Of a stretch of DNA of 64,000 bases, positions 18,077 through 27,558 are shown one piece after another (position 1 is the first letter of the stretch; each line of letters starts with the position of its first letter). The DNA is from Polaromonas sp. P2-4 (GTDB lineage Bacteria; Pseudomonadota; Gammaproteobacteria; Burkholderiales; Burkholderiaceae_C): the NCBI GenBank assembly GCA_024703855.1, contig CP087965.1, positions 4,332,001 to 4,396,000 on the forward strand, given 5' to 3'. The position numbers and the translations under genes are program-made. The notes under the pieces are model-generated. The model saw nothing but the letters and a program-made list of their open reading frames with translations, did no database searches and was not told the DNA's origin.

Positions 18077-19336
18077 ATGACCACCTCGGGCTTGATCGAT
18101 TCACCGCTGATGCGCAGCGCAGGCAGGGAGCTGTTGTCTCTGGCACTGATGGATGCGCGCAATCATACGCTGCACCTGTTTGGCCAGTACCAGAAGGCGC
18201 TGGAGGGCGTGAATTTTGCGGTGCCCCAGCTTGACACGCTCAATCCTCCCTTGTGGGAGCTGGGTCATGTGGGCTGGTTTCAGGAATGGTGGATTGGCCG
18301 CAACATGCAGCGCGCTCTGGGCATGCGCTGTGCGCCGGACCACACCCGGCTGGCCTCGATTGAGCCGAACGCCGACGCATGGTGGGACTCGTCCCAGGTG
18401 CCGCATGACACACGCTGGGCGCTGGCCTTGCCCGATGTGGCGAGTTGCCGCGCGTATTTGCTCGACACACTGGAAAGCACGCTCGATCTGCTCGAAAAAG
18501 CGGGCGATGAGGACGACGCTTTGTATTTTTACCGCCTGTGCCTGTTTCACGAAGACATGCATGGCGAAGCCTTTGCCTACACCGCCCAGACGCTGGGCCT
18601 GCCGCTCGATAAGCATTTGGTGGTGGCTTTTACACCGGCATCGCTGGCGGTGCAGGGGCCAATGCTGATTCCGGCCACCGTGTGGCAGATGGGCAGTGCG
18701 GCTGACGCAGGGGCCGGGTTCACTTTCGACAATGAAAGAGCAGCTCACGCCATCAGCGTGCCCGAGTTTGAAATTGATGCCCAGCCGGTCACCTGGGCGC
18801 AGTTTGTGGAGTTTGTGGACGACGGTGGTTACGACCGCCAGGAGCTTTGGCATCCCAATGGCTGGCAGTGGCTCCAGCGCCTGGCTGCGGGTGAAGGCCG
18901 GCGCGGCCTGCGCTACGTAGATCAGATTGGCGTGGCCAGCGGCGCAGTGATGCAAACCCGCTTTGGCCAACCCAGGCGCATGGCGGGCAACCAGCCGGCC
19001 ATGCACATGAGCTGGTGGGAAGCCGACGCCTGGTGCCGCTGGGCCGGGCGCCGTTTGCCTGCCGAGGTCGAGTGGGAAGTGGCCGCGCACACGGCGGCGC
19101 GCCGGGGTTTTCGCTGGGGCGATGTGTGGGAGTGGATGGGCACCACCTTCCGACCCTACCCGGGTTTTGTGCCCGACCCGTACCGCGAGTATTCAGAGCC
19201 CTGGTTTGGCAGTCACAAGGTCTTGCGTGGCGCTTCGTTTGCCACCAGAGCCCGCATGAAAAACCCCAAATACCGCAACTTTTATTTGCCTGAACGCGAT
19301 GACATTTTTTGTGGTTTCAGGTCTTGTTCGCTATAA
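18077..19336 (+). CDS. senA: Selenoneine synthase SenA (EgtB-like)
   Basis: The product is 419 aa with an N-terminal DinB-like domain and a C-terminal FGE-sulfatase-like domain, as in EgtB. The iron-binding histidines are visible at His64 (WELGHVGWFQEWW), His158 and His162 (FHEDMHGEAF). The C-terminal half has MHMSWWEADAWCRWAGRRLP and VLRGASFATRARM, ending CGFRSCSL. SenA couples hercynine to a selenosugar oxidatively to form the C-Se bond of selenoneine. Assignment to SenA over EgtB rests on the neighbouring senB and selD. No hercynine synthase (egtD) lies in the window. ATG at 18077 is used; ATG at 18110 (MRSAGREL) is an alternative. Confidence 0.9.
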   Translation: MTTSGLIDSPLMRSAGRELLSLALMDARNHTLHLFGQYQKALEGVNFAVPQLDTLNPPLWELGHVGWFQEWWIGRNMQRALGMRCAPDHTRLASIEPNADAWWDSSQVPHDTRWALALPDVASCRAYLLDTLESTLDLLEKAGDEDDALYFYRLCLFHEDMHGEAFAYTAQTLGLPLDKHLVVAFTPASLAVQGPMLIPATVWQMGSAADAGAGFTFDNERAAHAISVPEFEIDAQPVTWAQFVEFVDDGGYDRQELWHPNGWQWLQRLAAGEGRRGLRYVDQIGVASGAVMQTRFGQPRRMAGNQPAMHMSWWEADAWCRWAGRRLPAEVEWEVAAHTAARRGFRWGDVWEWMGTTFRPYPGFVPDPYREYSEPWFGSHKVLRGASFATRARMKNPKYRNFYLPERDDIFCGFRSCSL

Positions 19337-19375
19337 AAAGGAGCTGCTTGCGCCCGTTGATATTGGGCTAATGCC
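19330..19375 (+). repeat. Dispersed repeat family R1, copy c
   Basis: GCTATAAAAAGGAGCTGCTT through GGGCTAATGCC. The TAA of senA (19334-19336) and the TAG of the opposite-strand ModE-like gene (complementary to 19368-19370) both lie inside it, so this one element closes two convergent genes. Confidence 0.8.
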
Positions 19376-20483
19376 TGTTTTGGCTAATTTTTTTGGTCCG
19401 ATAGCTCCACCACGGCAAGGTGGCGCGCAGGGACAGCACTTGGCCGCTTTGCGCGAGATCGCCGCTGTAACCCGGCAGGCTTTGCAGCGTGGTTTGCCAG
19501 TCGCTGCTTTGCAGTTCTTTCAGCAAGGCTTGCACCTGCGGCGTGGGCAGTTCGGACTTCAGGCACACCAGGTGGTAACGCTCCTGCGCCAGCGGCACAA
19601 AGCCCAGCCCTTTCTCGCGAGCCGCCGCTTCAATCCCCAGCCCTGCATCGGCGGCATGGCTGGCAACGGCTTGGGCGACGGCCGTGTGCGAAGGTTCTTG
19701 CGTCTGGTAGCCGTGAATATCTGAAGGGTGCATATTGGCCTGGCCCAGCAACTCGTCGAGCAGCACGCGCGTGCCGGTGCCTTCAGCGCGGTTGACGTAA
19801 CGCAGGCCTGGCCTCTTCAGGTCGGCGAGGCCGGTAATGCCCAGCGGGTTGTCCTTGGCCACCATCAGGCCCTGCTGGCGATGGGCAAAACCGATCAGCT
19901 TGTGCAGGCCGGGCTTGAGCAAGCTGCGGTAAGTCCGCGCGGCCACCGATTTGCTGCCGGGCTGGTCCAGCGTGTGGAAGCCGGCCATCATGCAGCGCCC
20001 GGCATTCAGCGCCGCAATCGCATCCACGCTGCCCATGAAGCGGATGTCCAGGTGCAGGCCGCGCGGGCTGGTTTGTTCACGCAGGGCGGACAGCGCCGCA
20101 TCATGGCTGGCGTACAGCGTGAGCACATGGGCCTCGTCGTCAAAGGCGGTGGAAAACGCACGTTCAATGTCGCCCCGCAAGGCTTCAATCTGCGGTGCCA
20201 GCCGGGCCTGCGCCTGGCGCTCAGCCCAGAGCAGCTTTTCGCCAAACTCGGTGAGCCTTGCACGCTGGCCCTTGTCCCATACGATCAGCGTGCGCCCCAG
20301 CGTTTGCTCCCAGTCTTTGAGCGCACCCCAGACATGCCGGTAAGACAAGTCAAGTGCTTGGGATGCTTTGGAGATGGAGCCCTGCTCACGCACTGCATGG
20401 AGCATGTCCATCAGCGGGTTGCGTATCAGCGCGTCTTTGCTGCGTTGCGTGGACAGCAGGTAAGAGAGTTCGACTTTGTGCAT
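19368..20483 (-). CDS. ModE-like regulator with periplasmic-binding-protein-like domain (molybdate/tungstate type)
   Basis: The product is 371 aa. Residues about 20-85 form a ModE/LysR-type winged helix (MLHAVREQGSISKASQALDL, then SYRHVWGALKDWEQTLGRTL). Residues about 120-350 resemble a molybdate-binding-protein-like sensor domain (PBP-like, PF12727 type) with RPGLRYVNRAEGTGTRVLLD. Proteins of this build commonly sit next to tungstate or molybdate importers. Here tupBCA is 27 kb away, on the far side of the cbb-fds block, which suggests the two were once neighbours. A 20-bp tandem repeat upstream may be its operator. The oxyanion sensed is inferred. Confidence 0.8.
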   Translation of the reverse strand: MHKVELSYLLSTQRSKDALIRNPLMDMLHAVREQGSISKASQALDLSYRHVWGALKDWEQTLGRTLIVWDKGQRARLTEFGEKLLWAERQAQARLAPQIEALRGDIERAFSTAFDDEAHVLTLYASHDAALSALREQTSPRGLHLDIRFMGSVDAIAALNAGRCMMAGFHTLDQPGSKSVAARTYRSLLKPGLHKLIGFAHRQQGLMVAKDNPLGITGLADLKRPGLRYVNRAEGTGTRVLLDELLGQANMHPSDIHGYQTQEPSHTAVAQAVASHAADAGLGIEAAAREKGLGFVPLAQERYHLVCLKSELPTPQVQALLKELQSSDWQTTLQSLPGYSGDLAQSGQVLSLRATLPWWSYRTKKISQNRH

Positions 20484-20523
20484 GGCGGGGGCGATGGGGA
20501 GCTGATTATGGGTGCAATTGGTT

Positions 20524-20563
20524 CAAGGAAATAAAGTTCAAAACAAGGTAATAAAGTTGAAAA
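20524..20563. promoter_or_regulatory. Two tandem 20-bp direct repeats upstream of the ModE-like gene
   Basis: CAAGGAAATAAAGTTCAAAA is followed at once by CAAGGTAATAAAGTTGAAAA, 18 of 20 bases the same. A 20-bp period puts both copies on one face of the helix. The repeats begin about 40 bp before the regulator start, so an autoregulatory binding site is a reasonable guess. Confidence 0.5.
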
Positions 20564-20618
20564 TAAATGCGCAATCCTAAGGGGATGCAACTTAATAGAG
20601 TGTGAAACAAGAAAATAT

Positions 20619-20830
20619 GGGTCGCGCAGTGGCGCTGGCCCGCGCACAAAGATCAAGCATTTGCTGGACTTGGGCGTGAGCCTGAAGACGGCGATCCAGC
20701 ATGGCGTCAGCAGCAAAAGCTACTGGCACATGGCACGAACCCCGGTAGGGCAGCAGGGACTGACCAACGCGTGGTTAAAGGAACAAGGTTTACGCAGCGT
20801 GAAAGACCTATGGTGTGTGGCCCAGGGGTA
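20619..20830 (+). pseudogene. Group II intron reverse transcriptase/maturase, C-terminal remnant
   Basis: In the frame through 20661 the sequence reads GPRTKIKHLLDLGVSLKTAI, HGVSSKSYWHMARTPVGQQG and LTNAWLKEQGLRSVKDLW, the well-conserved C-terminus of group II intron-encoded proteins. A QWRW just upstream is in another frame. Only about 70 residues remain; the polymerase domain and the intron RNA are absent. It lies exactly between the ModE-like gene's upstream region and cbbR, marking the left edge of the cbb-fds block. Confidence 0.8.
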
Positions 20831-20834
20831 TGTG

Positions 20835-21762
20835 TCATGTCAGTGCTGTCTCTCCGCCGAACATCGCTGCCAAATGCGCTTCGCCGCGCTCGAGAATGAA
20901 ATAGCGGAAGGCTTCGGCCGCTGGTGACAGCATCTTGGCCGCAGCGTTCACCAGGTGCCAGCGTCGCATCAGCGGCAGGCCCTCCACATGCGGCGCAGCG
21001 ATCAGCCCGCTGCGCCATTCCAACCCAATGGTGTGCAGCGAGACCAGGCTCACACCCAAGCCGGCCATCACCGCCTGCTTGATGGCCTCGTCGCTCGGCA
21101 TTTCCATGATGAACATCGGCTGGAGGCGGTGTGAGGCGAGATATTCCTCCAGCGCCGCGCGTGCCCGAACCCGGCTCGCGCACGATGAAACCTTCCCGCG
21201 CCAGCGCTGCGGCAGGCACGCCCTCGGCCTGCGCGAAGGGGTGATTCGGCGCCGTTACCAGCACGTGCGGGTGCATCGCGAAGGGCTCGGCGCGGTTGGG
21301 CCATTCCTTGGGCGCTCTGCCCATCACCGACATGTCCACCTCGTTGGCCTGCATCAGCGTTACCAACTGCTCCCGATTGCCCAAGCGCAGCCGCACCTGG
21401 ACGGCAGGGTGCTCGGTATGGAACTGCGCCAGCAGCTGCGGCAGGAAGTACGTGGCCGGGCTGACCATGCCGATCGTCAGCACGCCCGATTCGACCCCAG
21501 TGAAGCGCGCCATGGCGTCCTCAGCCTCCTTCAGCGTGCCCAGCAGACGGCGGGCATAGACGAGAAAGTACTCGCCGGTGGTGGATAGCGACAGTTGGCG
21601 CCCGGCGCGGTCGAACAGCGGCAATCCGACCTGCGACTCGATGTCCTTTATTGACATCGAGACCGCCGGCGGCGTGAGGTGCAGCGCCTCCGCGGCACGC
21701 TGCATGCTGCCCTGGCGCGCCACCTCAGCGAATACCCGTAACTGGCGGAAGGTGATGTGCAT
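20835..21762 (-). CDS. cbbR: CbbR, LysR-type activator of the cbb operon (frameshifted)
   Basis: About 309 aa after one shift near 21160, repaired by a GC in GCGCGG. The N-terminal winged helix reads TFRQLRVFAEVARQGSMQRA and LHLTPPAVSMSIKDIE; the effector domain includes ESGVLTIGMVSPATYFLPQL and VREPGSGTR. It is divergent from cbbL with 107 bp between starts, the invariant arrangement for CbbR, which activates Calvin-cycle genes in response to metabolites such as RuBP or phosphoenolpyruvate. Its 3' end touches the intron remnant. Confidence 0.92.
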
Positions 21763-21763
21763 G

Positions 21764-21780
21764 ATTAAGTAAAAGCTTAT
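21764..21780. promoter_or_regulatory. Putative CbbR operator
   Basis: ATTAAGTAAAAGCTTAT contains the inverted repeat TAAG-N6-CTTA, giving the T-N11-A pattern of LysR-type sites, in the cbbR-cbbL intergenic region and immediately upstream of cbbR. The AT-rich stretch stands out from its surroundings. Confidence 0.6.
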
Positions 21781-21869
21781 TCAAAAGCAAAATATATCTG
21801 ACTTTACCTTATCTGACCCGGTGGCTAAAGTCTGCCCATCAACTCATTCACCCCATTTTGGAGGCCCTT

Positions 21870-23352
21870 GTGAAACCACCCGCCGAAAGCACCGTCATTG
21901 CCGACGCAGAGATCCTGGACAAGAAGCAGCGCTACTCAGCCGGCGTCCTCAAGTACCGCCAGATGGGCTACTGGGATGCCGACTATCAACCCAAGGACAC
22001 CGACGTCCTGTGCTTGTTCCGCATCACGCCACAGGAGGGTGTCGAGCCGATCGAGGGCCGCCGCCGCGGTGGCCGGCGAATCGAGCACCGCCACCTGGAC
22101 GGTAGTGTGGACCGACCGGCTGACCGCCTGCGACAGCTACCGCGCCAAGGCCTACAAGGTCGAACCCGTCCCCGGTCAACCCGGGCAGTACTTCGCCTGG
22201 GTCGCCTACGACCTGATCCTGTTCGAAGAGGGCTCGATCGCCAACCTGACGGCCAGTCTGATCGGCAACGTGTTCTCCTTCAAGCCCTTGAAGGCGGCGC
22301 GGCTCGAGGATATCCGCCTCCCGGTCGCCTATGTCAAGACCTTCAAGGGTCCGCCGACCGGCCTGGTGGTCGAGCGCGAGCGCCTCGACAAGTTCGGCCG
22401 GCCGCTGCTGGGCGCCACCACGAAGCCCAAGCTGGGCTTGTCGGGCCGCAACTACGGCCGCGTGGTCTACGAAGGCTTGAAGGGCGGGCTGGACTTCATG
22501 AAGGACGACGAGAACATCAACTCGCAGCCCTTCATGCACTGGCGCGACCGCTTCCTCTACGTGATGGACGGCGTCAACAAGGCGAGCGCGGCGACCGGCG
22601 AAGTCAAGGGCAGCTACCTGAACGTGACCGGCGCGACGATGGAAGACATCTACGAGCGCGCCGAGTTCGCCAAGGAACTGGGCTCGGTCGTGATCATGCT
22701 CGACCTGGTGATCGGCTGGTCGGCGATCCAGAGCATGGCCAACTGGGGGCGCAAGAACGACATGATCGTGCATATGCACCGCGCCGGCCACGGCACCTAC
22801 ACGCGCCAGAAAAACCACGGCGTGAGCTTCCGCGTGATCGCCAAGTGGCTGCGCCTGGCCGGTGTCGACCACCTGCACACCGGCACCGCGGTCGGCAAGC
22901 TCGAGGGCGACCCGATGACGGTGCAGGGCTACTACAACGTCTGCCGCGACAGCTACACGAAGCAGGACTTGCCACGCGGCCTGTTCTACGACCAGGACTG
23001 GGCCGACCTGCGCAAGGTGATGCCGGTGGCCTCCGGGGGAATCCATGCCGGCCAGATGCACCAACTGATCGATCTGTTCGGTGACGACGTGATCCTGCAG
23101 TTCGGTGGTGGAACTATCGGCCACCCGGCCGGCATCCAGGCTGGTGCGGTAGCCAATCGCGTGGCGCTCGAATGCATAGTAAAGGCGCGCAACGAGGGCC
23201 GCGACATCAAGAACGAGGGACCCGAGATCCTGCAGGCTGCCGCGCGCTTCTGCACGCCGCTGAAGCAGGCGCTCGATACCTGGAAGGACGTGTCGTTCAA
23301 CTACGCATCCACCGATACCAGCGATTTTTCCACCACACCGTCGGTTGCCTGA
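21870..23352 (+). CDS. cbbL: RuBisCO large subunit, red-type form IC (frameshifted)
   Basis: GTG start at 21870 with GGAGG eight bases upstream (MKPPAESTVIADAEILDKKQ). About 493 aa. Diagnostic parts: MGYWDADYQPKDTDVLCLFR, TTKPKLGLSGRNYGRVVYE, the carbamylated-lysine loop GGLDFMKDDENINSQPF, HMHRAGHGTYTRQKNHG and loop 6 region GTAVGKLEGDP. It carboxylates ribulose 1,5-bisphosphate. The shift near 22058 breaks the conserved EAAAAVAGESSTATWT stretch (an extra G or a lost dinucleotide). Form IC is supported by the sequence itself, the long cbbS product and cbbX downstream. Confidence 0.97.
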
Positions 23353-23366
23353 AGGAGATCACGATC

Positions 23367-23807
23367 ATGATGACCAACCCCACCGCCCGCATCACGCAAG
23401 GCCAGTTCAGCTTCCTGCCTGAACTGACGGACGCCGAGATCACGTTGCAGATCGAGTACGGCCTCAAGAAGGGCTACGCCTGGAGCGTCGAATACACCGA
23501 TGACCCGCATCCGCGCAACACCTACTGGGAGATGTACGGCATGCCGATGTTCGACCTGCAGGACGCGGCGGGCGTGATGCTGGAGCTGCAGGCCTGCCGC
23601 AAGACCTTCCCCAACCACTACATCCGCCTGATGGCCTTCGACTCCACGCGCGGCGTCGAGACCATCACGATGAGCTTCATCGTCAACCGGCCCGCCAGCG
23701 AGCCCGGTTTCGGCCTGGTGCGGCAGGAGGTCAATGGCCGCTCGGTGCGCTACACCGTGCACAGCTACGCCACCGACCGGGCCGAGGCCCAGCGCTACGG
23801 CGCCTGA
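23367..23807 (+). CDS. cbbS: RuBisCO small subunit, red type
   Basis: The product is 146 aa, starting after AAGGAG at 23352. FSFLPELTDAEITLQIEYGL, DPHPRNTYWEMYGMPMFD and NHYIRLMAFDSTRGVET are typical. The C-terminal 30 residues (RQEVNGRSVRYTVHSYATDR) form the hairpin extension characteristic of red-type small subunits, which replaces part of the assembly role of RbcX-like factors. Intact frame, 14 bp after cbbL. Confidence 0.97.
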   Translation: MMTNPTARITQGQFSFLPELTDAEITLQIEYGLKKGYAWSVEYTDDPHPRNTYWEMYGMPMFDLQDAAGVMLELQACRKTFPNHYIRLMAFDSTRGVETITMSFIVNRPASEPGFGLVRQEVNGRSVRYTVHSYATDRAEAQRYGA

Positions 23808-23830
23808 GCAACGCCCATCGGACGCGTCCC

Positions 23831-24782
23831 ATGACTACACCTCTGTACTCTATTCCCGGCTCCACGGCAGCCGCCGCTGCTGCCTGCGGCGCCGGCCAAG
23901 CCGGCGCGGACAGTGGCCGAGGTGCTGGCGCAAAGTCAGGTCGAGTCGGTGATGGACGAGCTGGACCGCGATCTGATCGGCCTGGCGCCGGTGAAGACGC
24001 GCATCCGCGACGTCGCCGCGCTGCTGGTGATCGACAAGCTGCGTGCCCAGCACGGGTTGGCCGCGCAGGCGCCCTCGCTGCACATGTGCTTCACAGGCAA
24101 CCCCGGTACCGGTAAGACCACGGTGGCGCTGCGCATGGCCGAGATCTTGCACCGCCTGGGCTACGTGCGCAAAGGCCATGTGGTCAGCGTCACGCGCGAC
24201 GACCTGGTGGGCCAGTACATCGGCCACACCGCGCCCAAAACGAAAGAGGTACTGAAAAAGGCGATGGGCGGCGTGCTCTTCATCGACGAGGCGTACTACC
24301 TGTACCGCCCAGAGAACGAGCGCGACTACGGCCAGGAAGCGATCGAGATCCTGCTGCAGGTGATGGAGAACCAGCGCGATGACCTGGTGGTGATCCTCGC
24401 CGGCTACAAGGACCGGATGGACACCTTCTTCCAGTCCAATCCCGGCATGAGCTCGCGCATCGCGCACCACCTGGTCTTCCCGGACTACGACGTGGTCGAA
24501 CTGTTGCAGATAGCCGACCGCATGCTGGCGGCTACGCACTACCAGTTCGGCGCCGGTGCCCGTGAGGCCTTCGACGCCTACCTGCAGCGGCGCATCCTGC
24601 AACCGCATTTCGCCAACGCACGCAGCGTGCGTAACGCGCTCGACCGTGCCCGCCTGCGCCAGGCCAGCCGGCTTTATGCCGATCGCGAGTGCGCCCTGGG
24701 GGCCGAGGACCTCAGCACCATTGCCGCCAGCGACATCCTGGCCAGCCGGGTGTTTGCCAACATCGAAGGGAGCGCACCGTGA
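23831..24782 (+). CDS. cbbX: Red-type RuBisCO activase CbbX (frameshifted)
   Basis: AAA+ protein, about 317 aa. It shows GLAPVKTRIRDVAALLVID, Walker A GNPGTGKTT, the pore segment HTAPKTKEVLKKAMGG, Walker B VLFIDEAYYL and the sensor-type stretch GYKDRMDTFF. CbbX pulls on the large-subunit C-terminus to release inhibitory sugar phosphates. The first about 30 codons (MTTPLYSIPGSTAAAA) are joined to the body by a shift near 23918, fixed by adding GC to give GCGCGG. Stop overlaps the cbbY start (GTGA). Confidence 0.93.
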
Positions 24783-25507
24783 CGACTGTTCCATTGCGTG
24801 CCCTGATCTTCGACGTCGACGGCACGCTCGCCGACACCGAGAGCGCCCATCGCTCCGCATTCAACCATGCCTTTGCCGAGGAGGGGCTCGACTGGCATTG
24901 GGACGAGCCGCTCTACACCCGGCTACTGGAGGTCTCGGGGGGCAAGGAACGCATCACGCGCTACTGGGGCCAGGTTCACGGCGGCGTCAAGGCCATCCAT
25001 GCTGGCGCGTTGGCCGACACGGTGCAGCGCATCCATGACCTCAAGACGGCGGCCTACGAACGCATGGTGCAGGACGGCGCCGTGCAACTGCGCCCCGGCG
25101 TGCTGCACCTGATCGAGTCGGCGTGCAACGAGGGGCTGCGCCTAGCCATTGCAACCACTACGTCGCCGGTCAACATCGCGGCCTTGCTGCGATCGGCGAT
25201 CGGGCCCGACTGGAAATATACCTTCCAGTTTGTCGAGGACGCCTCCACCGCCCCTTGCAAGAAGCCGCATCCCCAGGTGTACCTGCAGATGCTGCAGAGG
25301 CTGCACCTGCACGCCGCCGAGTGCCTGGCCTTCGAGGATTCTGCCAACGGACTCAAGGCGGCAAGTGGCGCCGGTCTGCGAACAATCGTGACCCCCAATG
25401 AGTTCACGGCGCATCACGACTTCGCGGGTGCGCTGCGTGTCTTGCCCAGCCTGCAGGGCACAACGGTGGCCGAGCTGCGAGGCTGGCATGCGGCGGCCTC
25501 CCGCTGA
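24779..25507 (+). CDS. cbbY: CbbY, HAD-family xylulose-1,5-bisphosphate phosphatase type
   Basis: The product is 242 aa with a GTG start overlapping the cbbX stop. HAD motif I is FDVDGTLADTE, with the cap domain next, motif II at IATTTSPVN, the lysine at CKKPHPQVY and motif III at AFEDSANGLKAA. CbbY proteins dephosphorylate xylulose 1,5-bisphosphate, a RuBisCO misfire inhibitor, so it complements CbbX. Intact frame. Confidence 0.92.
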   Translation: MTTVPLRALIFDVDGTLADTESAHRSAFNHAFAEEGLDWHWDEPLYTRLLEVSGGKERITRYWGQVHGGVKAIHAGALADTVQRIHDLKTAAYERMVQDGAVQLRPGVLHLIESACNEGLRLAIATTTSPVNIAALLRSAIGPDWKYTFQFVEDASTAPCKKPHPQVYLQMLQRLHLHAAECLAFEDSANGLKAASGAGLRTIVTPNEFTAHHDFAGALRVLPSLQGTTVAELRGWHAAASR

Positions 25508-25534
25508 ACCGAAACGATAACTCGAAAGACGACC

Positions 25535-26629
25535 ATGCCCCTATCTCAACGATTCACCCTCACGCGCTACCTGATCGAACAGCGTCGGCGTTTTCCAGAC
25601 GCCAGCGGCGACTTCAACGCGCTGATCCTGGACGTGGCGCTCGCCTGCAAGGCGATCGCGCGGGCAGTGGCCTTTGGCGAGTTGGGCATCGCGGCGAGCC
25701 AGCAGGGTGGTGATCTGGGTGGCAATCTCAACGTGCAGGGCGAAACCCAGAAGCCGTTGGACGTCATCAGCAACCAGGTCTTCACCCGCATGAACGAATG
25801 GGGCGGTCATTGCGCCGGCATGGTGTCGGAAGAGATGGATGGCGTGTACCAGATCCCTTCACAGCACCCGCGCGGCAAGTACCTGCTGGTGTTCGACCCG
25901 CTGGACGGCTCCAGCAACATCGACGTGAACGTCTCGGTGGGCAGCATCTTCAGCGTTCTGCGCGCGTCGCAGGATGTGGTAGAGAGCGGTCGCGATGTGA
26001 CCGAGGCCGACTTCCTGCAGCCCGGCACGCAGCAGGTGGCCGCCGGTTATGCGCTGTATGGGCCGACCACGATGCTGGTGCTTTCCGTGGGCGACGGCGT
26101 GGCCGGCTTCACGCTCGACCCGAACCTGGGCGAGTTCATGCTGACCCACCCACGCTTTCGGGTGCCAGCCGACGCGCAGGAGTTCGCGATCAATGCCTCC
26201 AACAGCCGCTTCTGGGAAGCGCCGATCAAGCGCTACGTCGACGAATGCCTGGCCGGCAAGACCGGCCCGCGTGGGAAGGACTTCAACATGCGCTGGATCG
26301 CCTCGATGGTGGCCGAGGCGCATCGCATCCTGACGCGTGGTGGTGTCTTCATGTACCCGAGCGACACCAAGGACGCGTCCAAACCGGGCCGCCTGCGCCT
26401 GCTGTACGAGGCCAACCCGATCGGATTCATCATGGAGCAGGCCGGCGGCCGCGCCAGCACTGGGCGACATCCAATTCTCGGCGTGCACCCCACGTCGCTG
26501 CACCAGCGCATAGGCCTGGTGTTCGGCTCGAAGAACGAGGTCGAGTGCATCGAGCGGTACTACACCGAGCCGACCAAGATCGAACTGAACAGCCCGCTGT
26601 TCGCCGAGCGCAGCCTGTTCCACGACTGA
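25535..26629 (+). CDS. cbbF: Fructose-1,6-bisphosphatase class 1
   Basis: The product is 364 aa, intact. GETQKPLDVISNQVF, the metal-binding MVSEEMDG and VFDPLDGSSNIDVNVSVGS, and GGVFMYPSD are all class I FBPase signatures. It regenerates fructose 6-phosphate (and in autotrophs often sedoheptulose 7-phosphate). It lies 27 bp after cbbY and 26 bp before cbbP. Confidence 0.97.
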   Translation: MPLSQRFTLTRYLIEQRRRFPDASGDFNALILDVALACKAIARAVAFGELGIAASQQGGDLGGNLNVQGETQKPLDVISNQVFTRMNEWGGHCAGMVSEEMDGVYQIPSQHPRGKYLLVFDPLDGSSNIDVNVSVGSIFSVLRASQDVVESGRDVTEADFLQPGTQQVAAGYALYGPTTMLVLSVGDGVAGFTLDPNLGEFMLTHPRFRVPADAQEFAINASNSRFWEAPIKRYVDECLAGKTGPRGKDFNMRWIASMVAEAHRILTRGGVFMYPSDTKDASKPGRLRLLYEANPIGFIMEQAGGRASTGRHPILGVHPTSLHQRIGLVFGSKNEVECIERYYTEPTKIELNSPLFAERSLFHD

Positions 26630-26655
26630 AAGATTCTTCGCCTCTAGGACACACC

Positions 26656-27539
26656 ATGTCAGAACACCACCCCATCATCGCCATCACCGGCTCGTCCGGC
26701 GCGGGCACCACGTCGGTCACGCGAACGTTCCAGAACATCTTCCGTCGCGAGGGTGTCAATGCCGCGATCATCGAGGGCGACAGCTTCCATCGCTACGACC
26801 GCAAGGAGATGAAGCTGCGCCAGGCCGAGGCCGAGCAGGCAGGCAACATGAACTTCAGCCACTTCGGCGCCGAGAACAACCTGTTCCCCGAGCTGGAGGC
26901 ACTGTTTCACGACTATGCAGCTACCGGCACCGGTCGCCGCCGCAGGTACCTGCACGACACGGAAGAGGCCGCACCGTACAAGCAGGAGCCTGGGACCTTC
27001 ACGCCCTGGGAAGATCTGCAGAAGGACACCGACCTGCTGTTCTACGAGGGATTGCACGGCGCGGTGGTGACACCGGAGGTGAACGTTGCCCAGCATCCCG
27101 ACCTTCTGATCGGGGTGGTGCCAGTGATCAATCTGGAGTGGATTCAGAAGCTTTACCGCGACAAGACGCAACGTGGCTACAGCACTGAAGCGGTGACCGA
27201 CACGATCCTGCGCCGCATGCCTGACTACGTGAACTACATCTGCCCCCAATTCACGCACACGCACGTCAACTTCCAGCAGCGTGCCGGTGGTCGACACCTC
27301 CAACCCGTTTATTGCACGCGACATAGCGTCGGCCGACGAGAGCCTCTGCGTGATCCGCTTTTCCAACCCGAAGGGCATCGACTTCCCGTATCTGCTCAAC
27401 ATGATCCATAACTCGTGGATGTCGCGCTAACACGATCGTGGTACCGGGCGGCAAGATGGAGCTGGCGATGCAGCTGATCTTCACGCCCTTTGTTTGGCGA
27501 ATGATGGAGCGCCGCAAGCGGGTGCTGGGTTCGAACTGA
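26656..27539 (+). CDS. cbbP: Phosphoribulokinase (two frameshifts)
   Basis: About 295 aa after correction. P-loop GSSGAGTTS, AAIIEGDSFHRYDRKEM, NLFPELEAL and FYEGLHGAVVTPEVNVA identify proteobacterial phosphoribulokinase, which makes ribulose 1,5-bisphosphate. A shift near 27285 loses a TG from CGTGTG; another near 27426 loses a CG from TCGCGCG and creates a false stop after NSWMSR. The tail KMELAMQLIFTPFVWRMMER continues in the new frame. Confidence 0.95.
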
Positions 27540-27558
27540 AGCGCTGGAGAAACTGACC

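Noticed and set aside
20524..20563. CRISPR-like repeats
   Set aside because: Two abutting copies with no spacers and no cas genes.
20619..20830. A complete group II intron
   Set aside because: Only the last 70 or so residues of the encoded protein are present, partly out of frame, with no recognisable domain V or intron ends.
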